Of a stretch of DNA of 64,000 bases, positions 8,826-18,137 are shown piece after piece; the first letter of the stretch is position 1; every line of letters begins with the position of its first letter. The notes below the pieces were generated by a model. The model was not told the origin of the DNA and searched no databases. It was given only the letters and a program-made list of their open reading frames with translations. The stretch is taken from positions 1-64,000 of the forward strand of contig NC_015314.1 in the NCBI RefSeq assembly GCF_000196675.2, read 5' to 3'. The translations under genes were made by a program, and so were the position numbers. Source of the stretch: Pseudonocardia benzenivorans CB1190 (GTDB taxonomy: Bacteria; Actinomycetota; Actinomycetes; Mycobacteriales; Pseudonocardiaceae).

Positions 8826-9809
8826 TCAGGCGCTGAGCGCCGGGATCGTGTCGGTGGAGGTCACCTCCTCGGCAGGGCTGGTGGTGGCGGGGACGGCGGT
8901 GATCCGGGCCCGGGCGAGGACATCGAGGCCGAGGTAGCGGCGGCCTTCGGCCCACTCGTCGTGCTGTTCGGCGAGCACGGCACCGACCAGGCGGATCAGT
9001 GAGTCGCGGTTCGGGAAGATCCCAACCACGTCGGTGCGACGCCGGATCTCCCTGTTCAGCCGCTCGGAGGGGTTGTTCGACCAGACCTGGCGCCAGAGCT
9101 CCTTCGGGAAGCTCGTGAACGCCAGGACGTCGGCGCGGGCGTCGTCGAGGTGCTCGGCCACCTTCGGCAATTTGTCGGCGACGGCGTCGAGGACGCGGTC
9201 GAACTGGGCGTGCACCGAGACGGCGTCGGGCTGGTCGTAGACCGAGTGCAGCAGCGCCCGCACCCACGGCCAGGACGCCTTCGGGGTCGCGGCCATCAGG
9301 TTGGCCGCATAGTGCGTCCTGCACCGCTCCCAGGCCGTCCCGGGCAGGGTCGCGCCGATCGCTGCGACCAGGCCGGCGTGGGCGTCGGAGGTGACCAGCC
9401 GGACACCACTGAGCCCGCGGGCGGTGAGGTCGCGGAAGAACCCGAGCCAGCCGGCGCCGTCCTCGGCGGAGGTGACCTGCAGCCCGAGGATCTCTCTCGA
9501 TGCCCGTCGGCGTTCACACCCGTGGCGAGCAGGGCGTGCACGTTGACCACCCGCCCGCCCTCACGGACCTTGAGCACCAGGGCGTCCGCGGCGACGAACG
9601 TGTAGGGGCCCTGATCGAGCGGGCGGGACCGGAACTCCTCGACCTGGGCGTCCAGCTCCTGGGCCATGGTCGAGACCTGCGACCTCGACAGCCGGGTGAT
9701 CCCCAGGGACTCGACGAGCTTCTCCATTCGGCGGGTCGAGACCCCGAGCAGGTAGCAGGTGGCGCGTGGTGAGGGCTCGTTCGGCGCGGCGGCGGCGTTC
9801 GAGCAGCCA
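8826..9809 (-). pseudogene. IS256-family transposase, C-terminal part (frameshifted)
   Basis: From WLLERRRRAERAL the sequence runs through CYLLGVSTRRMEKLVESLG, VAADALVLKVREGGRVVN, GVNADGHRE and, in another frame, LPKVAEHLDDARADVLAFTS and NPSERLNREIRRRTDVVGIFPN, all standard mutator-type transposase motifs with catalytic Asp/Glu positions. There are two lesions. One is a one-base indel near 9760, between the ERAL stretch and CYLLG. The other is an extra CT in the CTCTCT run at 9491-9497, after GHRE. The first 90 residues are found at 11381-11113, beyond the inserted IS110 element. Confidence 0.85.
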
Positions 9810-9816
9810 GATGCTC

Positions 9817-10885
9817 CTATGCACTGTCAAGGGCGCGGGATGCGGAGAAGTCGGCGAGGACGGCCGCGTGGACCTCGCGGACGAGGAAGCGCTTCAGACA
9901 CCGCATGATGTCCTTCTTGGACAGACCTTGAGCGGTGCGTCGCGCGACGTAGGCCCGGGTGGGGTTCGTGGTAGCGCAGGCGGGTCACCAGCGCCATGTG
10001 CAGGGCCGCGTTCGCCGCCCGGTCGCCACCTCGGTTGAGACGGTGGCGATCGCGACGCCCGGAGCTCGCCGGGATCGGGGCGGCCCCACACAGGTGTGCG
10101 AACGCGGCCTCGCTGCGCAGCCGGTCCGGGTTGTCGCCAGCGGTGACCAGCAGCTGGCCGGCGATCTCAGTGCTGATGCCCAGCAGCCCAGTGGTCCGCG
10201 GCGCGGTGCGCTGGGTCAGCGGCCGCAGCTGACGGTCCGCGGCGGCCACCTCCTCCAGGAGCGCCTGGACGCGTCGAGCGACCGCCCGGAGGGCTGCCTT
10301 GGTCGCCATCGTCGGGTCGGCGAGTCGAGAGTCGTCGATGCGAAATCCTGCGCAGCGACGGACCAGCATCATCGACGAGAGCCCGGACAGGCTCTCGCGC
10401 AAAGGGGCAGGAGCGGTGACGAGCAGGCCGTGGAGCTGGTTGAGCGCGGCCGTGCGGGCCTTGACCGCGCCGCGTCGTGCCACGCGCAGGGCGCGGATCG
10501 CTTCGACCGGCCCACCGTGGGTCTTGGGCACTCCGCTGGCCTCTCCGGACAGCGCGGCCCGGGCTGCCGCCAGCGCGTCGAGCGGATCAGACTTGCCCTG
10601 CCGTCGCCGAGCACGGCGGTGGGGCCGGTCGACCTCGACTACCTGCACCCGGTGCTCTGACAGGGCCGTGGCCAGCCCGGCGCCGTAGGCGCCAGTTCCT
10701 TCCACGCCGACCAGAGCGACGGGCCCGAAGGACTTGAGCCAGCCGATCAGCTGGGCGTAGCCGGCTCTGGTGGCCGGGAACTCCCTGTCGCCGAGGACTC
10801 GGCCGAGCCCGTCGACGGCGGCGGCATGGTGGGTCCTGCCGTGGGTGTCGACACCGCCGTAGATCTCTTCCGCCGTGCTGGCCAC
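9817..10885 (-). pseudogene. IS110-family DEDD transposase, frameshifted near the C-terminus
   Basis: The N-terminal RuvC-like domain is clear: GVDTHGRTHHAAAVD (first Asp), VEGTGAYGAG (Glu) and KSDPLDALAAA (Asp pair). The C-terminal Tnp_20 domain with its serine segment (TEIAGQLLVTAGDNPDRL, FAHLCGAAPIPASSG) is also clear. In the G run at 9961-9964 an extra base shifts the last 50 codons. Without it the protein reads LRYHEPTRAYVARRTAQGLSK and ends at the TAG at 9817-9819, 355 residues in all. IS110 transposases recombine DNA guided by a bridge RNA from the element's non-coding end. The lesion may be a sequencing error. Confidence 0.85.
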
Positions 10886-11111
10886 GCTCGTCCTGCCGTT
10901 CTCTCGTGCGAACCCGATGCCACGGGCCCGGACGGGCGGCGGACAAGACAGTGACGGGGCGCTGGGGTCAAGCTCCTATGAGGTCACGACGCCCGCCCGG
11001 GCCAGTGCGAGAGCAGGCCGCGGTCCCGTCGACGGATCTGGCTGAAGACACCGCGGTCAGTCAGGGAACGAGTCAGACGCGAGCGGCCTGCTCTCGCTGA
11101 TCATTCTCACT
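10886..11111 (-). ncRNA. candidate IS110 bridge RNA region (copy a)
   Basis: This is the non-coding stretch between the element's left end and the transposase start, where IS110-group elements encode their bridge RNA. Reading the minus strand, TTCCCTGACT (11068-11059) resembles the target left of the insertion (TTCCCCGAC at 11121-11113; the C-to-U difference can still pair as G-U). Further on, CATAGGAGC (10980-10972) is identical to the element's own right end (9821-9813). The order, target guide then donor guide, is the order known for bridge RNAs. I did not work out the full secondary structure. Confidence 0.5.
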
Positions 11112-11112
11112 G

Positions 11113-11381
11113 TCGGGGAAGTAGGAGCCGTTGCGCAGCTTCGGGATCGCCACGTCGATCGTGCCGGTGCGGGTGTCGAAGTCGCGGTGACGGTAGCCGT
11201 TGCGGGTGTTCGTGCGCTGCTCGGAACGCTCGCCCCACGCCGCCCCGCAGACGGCGTCGGCATCGGCGGACATGAGCGTGTTGATGAACGTGGTCAACAT
11301 CTGTCGCAGCAGGTCGGGACTCGCCTGGGACAGCTGCTCGTGCAGGAAATGGGTCGGGTCGATACTGGAGGGTGCGGTCAT
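11113..11381 (-). pseudogene. IS256-family transposase, N-terminal part
   Basis: Starts MTAPSSIDPTHFLHEQL, then LLRQMLTTFINTLMSADADAVCGA, NTRNGYRHRDFDTRTGTI and IPKLRNGSYFPD, the ordinary start of IS256-type transposases. It stops at PD, where the IS110 element begins. The protein resumes at 9809 with WLLERR. Confidence 0.85.
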
Positions 11382-11591
11382 CGCGTGGAACTCCTGAAGC
11401 ACTGTGGAAGGTCTCCAGAAGATCACGCGATGGCCGCCCTACACGTCTACGCCACGCCCCTCACCAGGGTCGGGTCGCACACCACCCTGGCGGACCCCAC
11501 TGGGCAGGACGGTAAACGCCGTTTACACGTGCTGGGCCCGGAGCCGCTGCGTGGTGGCCAACCGACGCTGGCCACCACGCAGCGGGCGACT

Positions 11592-12467
11592 CTAGCTGCG
11601 GGTGCCGAGCAGGCGGATCAACTCGGCGAGCTCGTCGGGAGTGAAGAGCTTGCGAATGGACTCCGCGGCCTGCTGGGGCGTGCCGGCCGAGATGCGTCGT
11701 GTGGACACACCGGACTTGGGCCCGCCCGCCGGCTGCAGCCGATACGGTTGACCGGCATCCGCGATGGCCTGCTGCTCGTCCTCGGGGAGCGTCCCGATCT
11801 GGCGGGCCACCTCGAGCTTGAGAATTCCGACGGCAAACGCGTTGCGGAGCTCGGGGATGAGGTTGAGCAACGCGAGGCGCTGACTGACGTACATGGCGGT
11901 ACGCCCGACCCGGCGCGCGAGTTCCTTCTGGGTGATGTGCTCTTCCTTCAGCACCCGGGACATGGCTTCGGCCTCGTCGAGGGGCGAGAGGTTCTTGCGA
12001 TGCCCGTTCTCGACGAGCATCACCTCGTACATGGAGGTGATGCGGTCGTCGTTCACGACAGCCGGCACCTCGGTGAGGCCGGCGTCCGCGGCGGCCCGCA
12101 CCCGCCGGTTCCCGATGAGCGCTACCCAACTCGCACCGTCGATCGCGCCCGCGTGATCGGGATATCTGCTGGTGAACGCGTCCGCGGAGCAGACCAGGAT
12201 GGGTTGCAGCACTCCGTGCGTACGGATCGTGTCGACGAGTTCACGGAACTCGTCATCATCGGTCTCGTCCTCGGCGCCGGGGCGGTTCAGCGGATTGGGG
12301 GCGATGTCCGCGAGCGGCAGCGTGGACTCGCCCAGGTCGGCCACCTCGGGCTGTGCATCGGGTGCGGGCGGCGGGACTTCCTGCAGCGGGGTGGGCTGAC
12401 GGGTCGTCGGAGCGAAGTCGGGTACTTCCTCCTGCGCGAGAGCCGCGAGATCGACGCGCTTCCCCAT
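11592..12467 (-). CDS. parB: ParB-type centromere-binding protein
   Basis: Encodes 291 residues. A 45-residue acidic, Pro-rich N-terminal part is followed by the ParB/Srx domain (LPLADIAPNPLNRPG, HGVLQPILV, WVALIGNRRVRAAADAGL, MLVENGHRKNLSPLDEAEAM). A helix-turn-helix follows (ITQKELARRVGRTAMYVSQRLALL), then a C-terminal dimerisation segment. The usual GERR of the CTP-binding motif is GNRR here. ParB binds parS sites and spreads as a CTP-dependent clamp. The many TAAACGNCGTTTA palindromes around it are the obvious candidate sites. It follows parA by three bases on the same strand and ends 66 bp before the outermost palindrome. Confidence 0.92.
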   Translation of the reverse strand: MGKRVDLAALAQEEVPDFAPTTRQPTPLQEVPPPAPDAQPEVADLGESTLPLADIAPNPLNRPGAEDETDDDEFRELVDTIRTHGVLQPILVCSADAFTSRYPDHAGAIDGASWVALIGNRRVRAAADAGLTEVPAVVNDDRITSMYEVMLVENGHRKNLSPLDEAEAMSRVLKEEHITQKELARRVGRTAMYVSQRLALLNLIPELRNAFAVGILKLEVARQIGTLPEDEQQAIADAGQPYRLQPAGGPKSGVSTRRISAGTPQQAAESIRKLFTPDELAELIRLLGTRS

Positions 12468-12470
12468 GTA

Positions 12471-13208
12471 TCAGCCCTCGACCCCGGAGTAAACGGCGTT
12501 TACGGCACTCTCCTTCGGCCGGCCGTTGGAGTGGCGTGGAGTTCCGCCGTTGCTGCTCCCCAGTACCTCGAGCGCGAGCTTGAAAAAGTCCTGGCGCGCC
12601 TCCAGTGCAACCCGGTTCTTCGCGTACTGCACGACGGTGACGCCTTCCGCGGACGCCCGGGTGTGCAGCTTGTAGTGCCGAATGACCGTGTTGAACGACG
12701 GCCAACCCTTCGCCGCGACGAACCCCCGCGTCTGCTGCAGGTCGCCCTCACCGTCGCGCGGATCCCAGTTGTTCAACAGGACCCGCCACGGAACACCGGC
12801 GGGCTCGACGACTCGGCTGATCGATCGTGCGGCCGGCGAGAATGACATCGGCTCCGGCTCCAGCGGGACGATCACATCGTCGGCCTGGGCAAGCACGGTG
12901 CGGAGAATCGACTCGTCCTCGAGACTGCCCGGAGTGTCGACGAAGATGTGGTCGTACTGTTTGATGCCCCGAAGCTTCCCAAGGACCTCGGGCCGATCGT
13001 GGCACTGCTCGAAATCGAACGGTAGCGCGTCGCCCACTCGAGTTGCCCACTCGAGCATTGATGCCTGCGGGTCGGTGGAGACACCGAGTACCCGTGGTTG
13101 GTCGGTGCTGCCCCCGAGCGTATCGGCGACCACGGCCGCCAAGTTGACCGTGACGGTGGTCTTGCCGACCCCGCCCTTCTGATTGGCGATGACGTGGACC
13201 CGCGCCAT
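12471..13208 (-). CDS. parA: ParA-type partition ATPase
   Basis: Encodes 245 residues from MARVHVIAN. The deviant Walker A box KGGVGKTT is at residues 11-18, the A' region reads VSTDPQAS, and Walker B is HIFVDTPG. It lacks the long N-terminal HTH of ParA type Ia, so it is the short form (type Ib/chromosomal-like). It moves ParB-bound plasmid along the nucleoid by ATP-driven cycling. The last residues VNAVYSGVEG are encoded by one of the parS-like palindromes (12489-12503), so that site lies inside the gene. The frame extends to 13265, but MARVHV matches the family start. Confidence 0.92.
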   Translation of the reverse strand: MARVHVIANQKGGVGKTTVTVNLAAVVADTLGGSTDQPRVLGVSTDPQASMLEWATRVGDALPFDFEQCHDRPEVLGKLRGIKQYDHIFVDTPGSLEDESILRTVLAQADDVIVPLEPEPMSFSPAARSISRVVEPAGVPWRVLLNNWDPRDGEGDLQQTRGFVAAKGWPSFNTVIRHYKLHTRASAEGVTVVQYAKNRVALEARQDFFKLALEVLGSSNGGTPRHSNGRPKESAVNAVYSGVEG

Positions 13209-13265
13209 AGAGAACCCCTCCGTTTGCTTCCCACCCGGCGGGCGGTACTTCGGATCGAGGCGCAT

Positions 13266-14537
13266 CTTGCCAGATCAGTCTCCGTGTGCTGCGACGACGC
13301 TCCGACGGGATGTCGAGTACTTCTCGTCGCAGGACGCCACGTGTCGCCCCTCCTGGCGACCCAATCGCGGCATCTGATTGAAGATCAAAGGACTGGCCGG
13401 GCCCACCTTGGCGCAGTGAGCGCGAATGCGGCGCCGACGTGGCGACGCGCCGATCGTCACCTTTCCGTCGTCGAATCCGTCGCCGTCGAACCCTAACGAG
13501 TCAGCCCGTAAACGGCGTTTATCGGCGCCCGGCCTTTACGGTCGGGGCGTGCACCCAGGGCCGGTCGCGTTCGACGAACCGCGGCGGTACCGGACGGGCT
13601 CGGACTAGCACAAGGAGGTTCGCGCGCCGCGTCGATAAACGCCGTTTACTGCGGCGACGTTCGGTACGTGCACCGGCCGGCATCCGTCGCGGCGATCTGA
13701 CCGCCACCTCTGCTTGGTGGTGTTTCCCGGTGATGGCGTAGATAAGGACGACGTCGGCGCGGCGGGGCGGGGCCGGGTCCGCCGTGTGGCTGCTGACCCG
13801 CAGATTGCGGGTCGGTCGGCCTCAGTCGGACGTGGGGACATTCATCGTGGAAGGCGCTTGGGCTCGGCCAGTCATCTGGCCCCGCCGACATGGACCGGTG
13901 AGGGTGCCATCGGGTCCTGTGTCCCCACCCGGGGTCGCCCCTCATGGGCGGGCCGAGCACCGACGGGCGAGACCGCGCCACAGGCCGGCGAACGGTGCTA
14001 CCGGTGAGGCTGTTCGTTCCAGAGCACATCGGCGTCAGAGCCAGGTTCCACCTCCGCGATAAACGCCGTTGAGCACGAGCCGGCCGCCGAAGCAGACGCC
14101 AGGTCGGTCCTCGACGAGACGCACTTTCTGAGGTCGCTCGGTCGCCACGAGGGTGGACTGCCCAGGGCGCACGTGGCTGAACACCTCCCGATGTGGGACG
14201 GGTGTCGGCGGAGTCGGATGAGGCAGCCCGTGCCGGGCGGACTCCATCCGACGACCGGACAATGCAGAGCTGACCCGGGGTCGAGCAAACGGCGTTTACC
14301 CCGACGACGAAAGCGGCTCGTGGTCAGGCGCGGGCGCCTCGGCGGGGCTGCGGGGCGGTGGCTGCCCACGATGCGAGTCACGCACCGATGGCCTCGGCCC
14401 CGGGCGTTGTGGGCCAGTCGGGTCAGTACCTACGGGCTGGGCGGGGCGGGCGGCAGTCCCTCGGCGGGGGCAGTACGTCAGCGGGGATCACGCCCGCGCA
14501 GCGTTGGCCCGCTGGCGCACCAGGGTAAACGGCGTTT
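13266..14537. other. non-coding centromere region upstream of parA
   Basis: About 1.3 kb without a credible gene. The open frames here have no recognisable domains and their codons are crossed by the palindromes. It contains five of the palindromic sites and presumably the parAB promoter close to 13210-13300, though I cannot identify boxes. Confidence 0.55.
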
Positions 14538-15698
14538 AGGTAGCCGGCCTGGCGGCTAGCTGTCGTCGCGGCAGAGGTTGTTGACGCGGTGGGCGGGTGG
14601 GTGGCCGCCGAGCGCGGTGTGGGGCCGGTGATGGTTGTAGCCGTGTAGCCAGGCCGGTAGCGAGGCGACACGCTCGGCGGAGGAGTTGTAGACCGCGGCG
14701 TAGGCCCATTCGACGGCGAGGGTGCGGTTGAAGCGTTCGGCTTTGCCGTTGGTCCACGGGCAGCGGGCTTGGTGGGGCGGTGGGCGATGCCGAGCTCGGC
14801 GAGTGTGGCGGCGAACAGGCGACTCTTGCGGTAGACCCAGGCGTTGTCGGTCATGATCCGCTCGACGGTGACCCCGTAGTTGCCGGCGAACCAGGCGGTG
14901 GCGCGGCGGACGAACCCGGCGCAGGCGTGCTGGTTCTCCCCGCCCTCAGCAAGACTGATGACCTCGACGTAGGCCAGCCGGGAGTGGTCGTCGACCGCGA
15001 CGTGAACGTAGTCGTAGCCCACCCGCGGCCCGGAGCGGGCAGCCCGGGACTGGGCGGAGTCGCGGCCGTGGGCTCGCCAGCCGCCGCCGTCGCGGATGTG
15101 GCCGAGCTTTTTCACATCGACGTGCACGAGCTCGCCGGGGCGGGCCCGCTCGTAGCGGCGCCACCGGTTCGGGCCGTGCACCCGAGTGGCCGGATCGGTC
15201 TCCCGGAGCTGTTGCCCGGTAGGCGGGTCGAGGTCGCGCAGCCGCGAGATCCCGAGCCGGACCAGCACGTTATGCACCCCGGCCGCGGAGACCCGAGTGC
15301 CGTCCTCGCGGCGCAACTCGAAGGCGATCCGGTCCGGGCCGAGCTGGCGATCGCGGCGCAGCCGCTCGATCCGGGCCTCCAGCTCCGGCGGGGTACGCCG
15401 CGGCGAGCGGCAGGGCCGCGAGGAGCGCTCGACCAGCCCGGCCTCCCCCTCGGCGCGCCAGCGGGTGTGCCACTTGTGCAGGCACTGCCGGGAGATCCCG
15501 GCCTCGGCAGCGACATGGGCTTTCGGGCGGCCGGCGTCGACACGCAGACACAACCGGCGCCTGCCTTCCATGGTCAGCGGGGCATTACGGTGCGGCACTG
15601 AGGACCTCCGGGGTCCGACGGTGTGGTTCCTCGACAGCTCCACACCTCGCCCGGAGGTCCTCCCTACATCAAGATCATCCGCCCTGGCGTGTCTACTC
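14538..15698 (-). mobile_element. IS481-like insertion sequence inside the parS array
   Basis: One transposase frame with imperfect ends: GTAGCCGGCCTGGCGG near 14540 resembles the reverse complement of the sequence ending near 15698. If 1.16 kb is removed, the spacing between the flanking palindromes falls from 1359 to about 200 bp, in line with the rest of the array. An inverted repeat GGACCTCCGG...CCGGAGGTCC lies in the leader between about 15602 and 15660. Ends are approximate. Confidence 0.65.
14556..15598 (-). pseudogene. IS481-family transposase, frameshifted
   Basis: From GTG (PHRNAPLTMEGRRRLCLRV) through the HTH (AHVAAEAGISRQCLHKWHTRW) to the rve integrase core (GELVHVDVKKLG, first Asp; VAVDDHSRLAYVEV, second region; RIMTDNAWVYRK). 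A missing C in the run at 14764-14766 shifts the frame after HRPTKP. Restored, it continues RCPWTNGKAERFNRTLAVEWAY with the catalytic Glu and ends at the TAG at 14556-14558, 347 residues. The mutation may be a sequencing error. Confidence 0.85.
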
Positions 15699-17990
15699 CC
15701 GCCGCGTCACCAACCTCCGTAGGTGGGACAGCTAGCACCTGCGTGTTGTCGCCAACAGTGCCACACTGGCAGGACTGCGGGGCGACGGTCCGGGACACGG
15801 CGGTAGCTCGTGTCGGCGGCGGATGGGAGCTCGGGCTTCGCCCATCCAGCCACGTCGCGGGGACTGCCGGGCCGTGACGGGGGGTAAACGGCGTTTAGCA
15901 ACGCATCCCGTTTCGGAGTCCGGTCCCGCGTCGTCGCGGGCCACCAGTCGTGCGGGAGTTGTGAGCCAGGGTGGGGACGGCCTCGGGCGGTGGGCGGGCA
16001 GCTACCTCGGTCGAGGACCGCGAGACGGGCCTGGGCGCGGGCGCGTCGTACAGCGAGCGGGCCCGGCGCGATGGGTCGACGGGCAGTCAGGCGGATTCTG
16101 TTGGTGATCCGGGATTCCTTTCCCGGCTCACGCTCGGTTAGAGGTTCGGCGCTGCGGCGTCCTGCTCCGCCAGCCTGCCCAGCCGCACGCCGATCGCCGC
16201 TAAACGCCGTTTATGCGACGGCGGCGAGGGTCGTGTGGTCCGGGTGCGGGGACCGGCGGGAAGGCCGCGGGCGGTGAGTGGCTGCGTGAGCGCCGCGCAG
16301 CGACGCGTCCTGGGTGTCGTAACCGCAGGCTGCTCCGGGCAGGGAACCCAGCGCTCTGCCGCCGTGTCCGTCACGGACGCAGTTCCGCATCAAAGCCGGC
16401 GTTGCCGAGGACGTGGCGCGCAGGAGACGCACGGAGCCCCGTCGACAATCTCGGCGGCGCCGGCAGCCCACCGGAGGGCGGACGAACCCGGCTGTCGTCC
16501 GTGGCGACGACGCTGCCGGGCAGTAAACGTCGTTTACTCGCCGGCCGCAGAAGACGGCGCCCGCCGATGCGTCCCCTGGCGGCGCACGCCGCGAGGTCGT
16601 CGGGCCCACCGGGCCGGCAGGACGGATGCCACCGAAGGCTCTGTCCTCCCGAGTCCTGCCATCGGGAGGGTCTGGACCGCATTCACCCGACGGTCCCGTC
16701 CACCCCCGACGCCCAGCAGACCGTCGGCGCCGGCTCGTGGTCACCATCGACGGATACCGGGAGCCCGCCATGCAGTGCCGTGCGGCGCCTGCGGACACCC
16801 ACCAGGGTGCCCGGGGCGGGACTCCGCTGTTCCACGACAGAGCCGGAGGGCAACGTGCGATGGTCAGCAAGGGCCGGGATAAACGACGTTTACCGGCAGC
16901 GCGCACCGGTACCGCCGGGGCGGTGCAGGCGGAAACGCTGAGGGACGCCGCGACGCCTCTGACGCGACGAGGGCGCGATGACCAGCCAGGGTGTTGCGAA
17001 GAGCGACCTGGGTACGCCCGCCCCGTAAAAAGGGCCGCGGTGGCCGAGGCCCCCGCTCCGACGGCCAACTGGCGAACTCGCCTGCTGCTGCTCACTCGCC
17101 GCGCACGCCGAGGCCGCAGCCCCCTGTCCTTCCGAATCCGCGGCGCCAGGCACTCGACATCAACATTCCACCGTTGACCGTGCCCCCGTCCATGAGGCAC
17201 GAGCAGGGAGGCGGGGGCGTGCTGCCCAGGCCCGTAAACGGCGTTTACCCGCACCCGCGCGCGGCCGGCTGGCCCCGCGTGTGGCACGGAGCGCCTCTCG
17301 CTGAGGGCTCACGCGTCGTCGGCGGGGGCTCGCGGATCGAACCTGGCGCGTGCCGCGAGTTGGGCCGCAGTGCCCGCCCGGGCGGGCGGGCTAAACGGCG
17401 TTTACGGAGCACCTCCCTGACCCAATGGTCGTGGGCGGCCCGTACAGCGCGCCAGCTCCCATCCGCGCGAGGCTCCCACAGTCGCGGCGAGGTCATGCCG
17501 ACCGGGGCACGACCCCACCACCTCTGCACGCGCTGGCCCCTGCATGCCCTCCCGCCCGAGCGGAACCGGGGTCGGATGCTGCCCGCCAGTCTGGCTGGGG
17601 AACGCGGCCGCACTGCCCGCCGGAGCGCCGGTCGATGAACGCCGTTTACCGAGCGGCGCCGCCCGTGGCGCGTGCCGTCAAATCGCCCGACACCGCAACC
17701 CTCGAATGCCACAACCCCTGACCCCGGCGTGCTTGGCACGGTACTGCCATCGTCGACCGTCGAGTCCGAGGTGCAGGTGGTCTGGGCCGGAGTGTGTGGC
17801 CTGTCCTGGGCGCCGTGCGGCCGGCGCTAAACGGCGTTTACGGCCAGGGCTCCGGAGTGCACCGCTAAACGGCGTTTACTGCGACCCCACCACCGTGTCG
17901 GAACGGAGCCGGTCGCGAGCACCGGCGAATCCGGTCAACCGGATCGGCGTGTCGCGACGACGTTACGTCGCGCTACCGCGGCGCAGCGGG
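15698..17990. other. non-coding centromere spacer region
   Basis: About 2.3 kb in which I find no supportable gene. Long open frames occur on both strands, as expected at this G+C, but none has a domain, a plausible ribosome binding site or a start near the frame's beginning. The only regular feature is the palindrome array. It probably serves as a large ParB-loading region. Confidence 0.55.
15884..17879. repeat. parS: parS-like palindrome array, second block (9 sites)
   Basis: Nine further copies of TAAACGNCGTTTA at 15884-15898, 16200-16214, 16523-16537 (central T), 16879-16893 (central A), 17234-17248, 17391-17405, 17635-17649 (one core mismatch), 17827-17841 and 17865-17879. Spacing is mostly 160-360 bp, with the last two only 38 bp apart. 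With the first block this gives 16 sites, 13 of them exact. The central base is S in most copies and A or T in two, so the arms define the site. Confidence 0.85.
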
Positions 17991-17991
17991 G

Positions 17992-17997
17992 TATCCT
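17992..17997 (+). promoter_or_regulatory. -10-like box of small RNA copy A
   Basis: TATCCT lies 12 nt before the conserved GCGCCCC of the small RNA, the same spacing as TAACCT in copy B. A shared GTCGCGCT motif lies upstream (17967-17974). The -35 region is not canonical. Confidence 0.5.
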
Positions 17998-18003
17998 CTC
18001 CTA

Positions 18004-18137
18004 CGCAAGGCGCCCCTTCTCGGCAGGTTGGGGAAATCGCTTCGGTTCGCCGAGGCACCGGCGTCACGGAGTTCGTGCTGGGCATCCGTGACGTGGAGAG
18101 CTAGACGGGACAGCCCCCGGCCAGGAGCTGTCCCGTC
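18004..18137 (+). ncRNA. candidate structured small RNA, copy A
   Basis: Homologous to copy B at 736-608. Hairpin 1 pairs CCCC (18013-18016) with GGGG (18030-18033), with a loop nearly identical in both copies. Hairpin 2 is a six-pair stem with a UUCG tetraloop (18040-18045 with 18050-18055). Hairpin 3 pairs CGTCACG (18062-18068) with CGTGACG (18087-18093) around a loop containing GTGCTGG, a heptamer also present in copy B. An intrinsic terminator closes the unit. Stem bases differ between copies but remain paired. A short open frame crosses it and ends at 18104, but it has no start signal. It lies between the centromere array and the antitoxin gene. Function unknown; a plasmid copy-number, partition or stability role is possible. 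Confidence 0.6.

Larger units (their letters stand above)
9811..11112 (-). mobile_element. IS110-family element (copy a) inserted in the IS256 transposase
   Basis: It lies exactly between the codons for ...GSYFPD and WLLERR of the IS256 transposase, so its ends can be placed within a base or two. It holds the DEDD transposase (10885-9817) and a 226-bp non-coding 5' region. As usual for the family there is no long inverted repeat and no target duplication. The nonamer GCTCCTATG occurs at the transposase-distal end (9813-9821) and again inside the non-coding region (10972-10980); see the candidate bridge RNA. Confidence 0.8.
8805..11428 (-). mobile_element. IS256-family insertion sequence split by an IS110 element
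   Basis: Perfect 15-bp inverted repeats GCGTGATCTTCTGGA lie at 8805-8819 and, inverted, at 11414-11428. Between them the transposase is in two pieces on the minus strand: the N-terminal part 11381-11113 and the rest 9809-8826. An IS110-family element sits in the gap. The outer repeats continue imperfectly beyond these coordinates, so the true ends may lie 20-40 bp further out. The transposase also carries indels at about 9760 and 9491-9497, so this copy is inactive as written. Confidence 0.8.
11512..14539. repeat. parS: parS-like palindrome array, first block (7 sites)
   Basis: Seven copies of an odd-length palindrome with core TAAACGNCGTTTA, often extended to GTAAACGNCGTTTAC. They lie at 11512-11526 (beyond the parB stop), 12489-12503 (inside the parA 3' end), 13508-13522, 13635-13649, 14059-14073 (one core mismatch), 14285-14299 (one core mismatch) and 14525-14539. 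The last abuts the IS481-like insertion. The core has the form of the RK2 KorB operator, a 13-bp palindrome around one central base, but a different sequence. Adjacency to parAB makes a centromere the natural reading. Confidence 0.85.

Noticed and set aside
9813..10980. GCTCCTATG at 9813-9821 and 10972-10980 as target duplication of the IS110 element
   Set aside because: The second copy lies inside the element: the IS256 codons resume only at about 11113. It fits better as a donor-guide match within the bridge RNA region.
13266..17990. Many open frames of 60-200 codons in the centromere region
   Set aside because: They overlap on both strands, have no domains or start signals and are expected from the very high G+C content.
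17544..18104. Open frame over small RNA copy A whose end (QVGEIASVRRGTGVTEF) aligns with a frame on copy B
   Set aside because: Two frames align equally well, there is no start codon or ribosome binding site near the conserved part, and base changes keep RNA stems. I treat it as non-coding.
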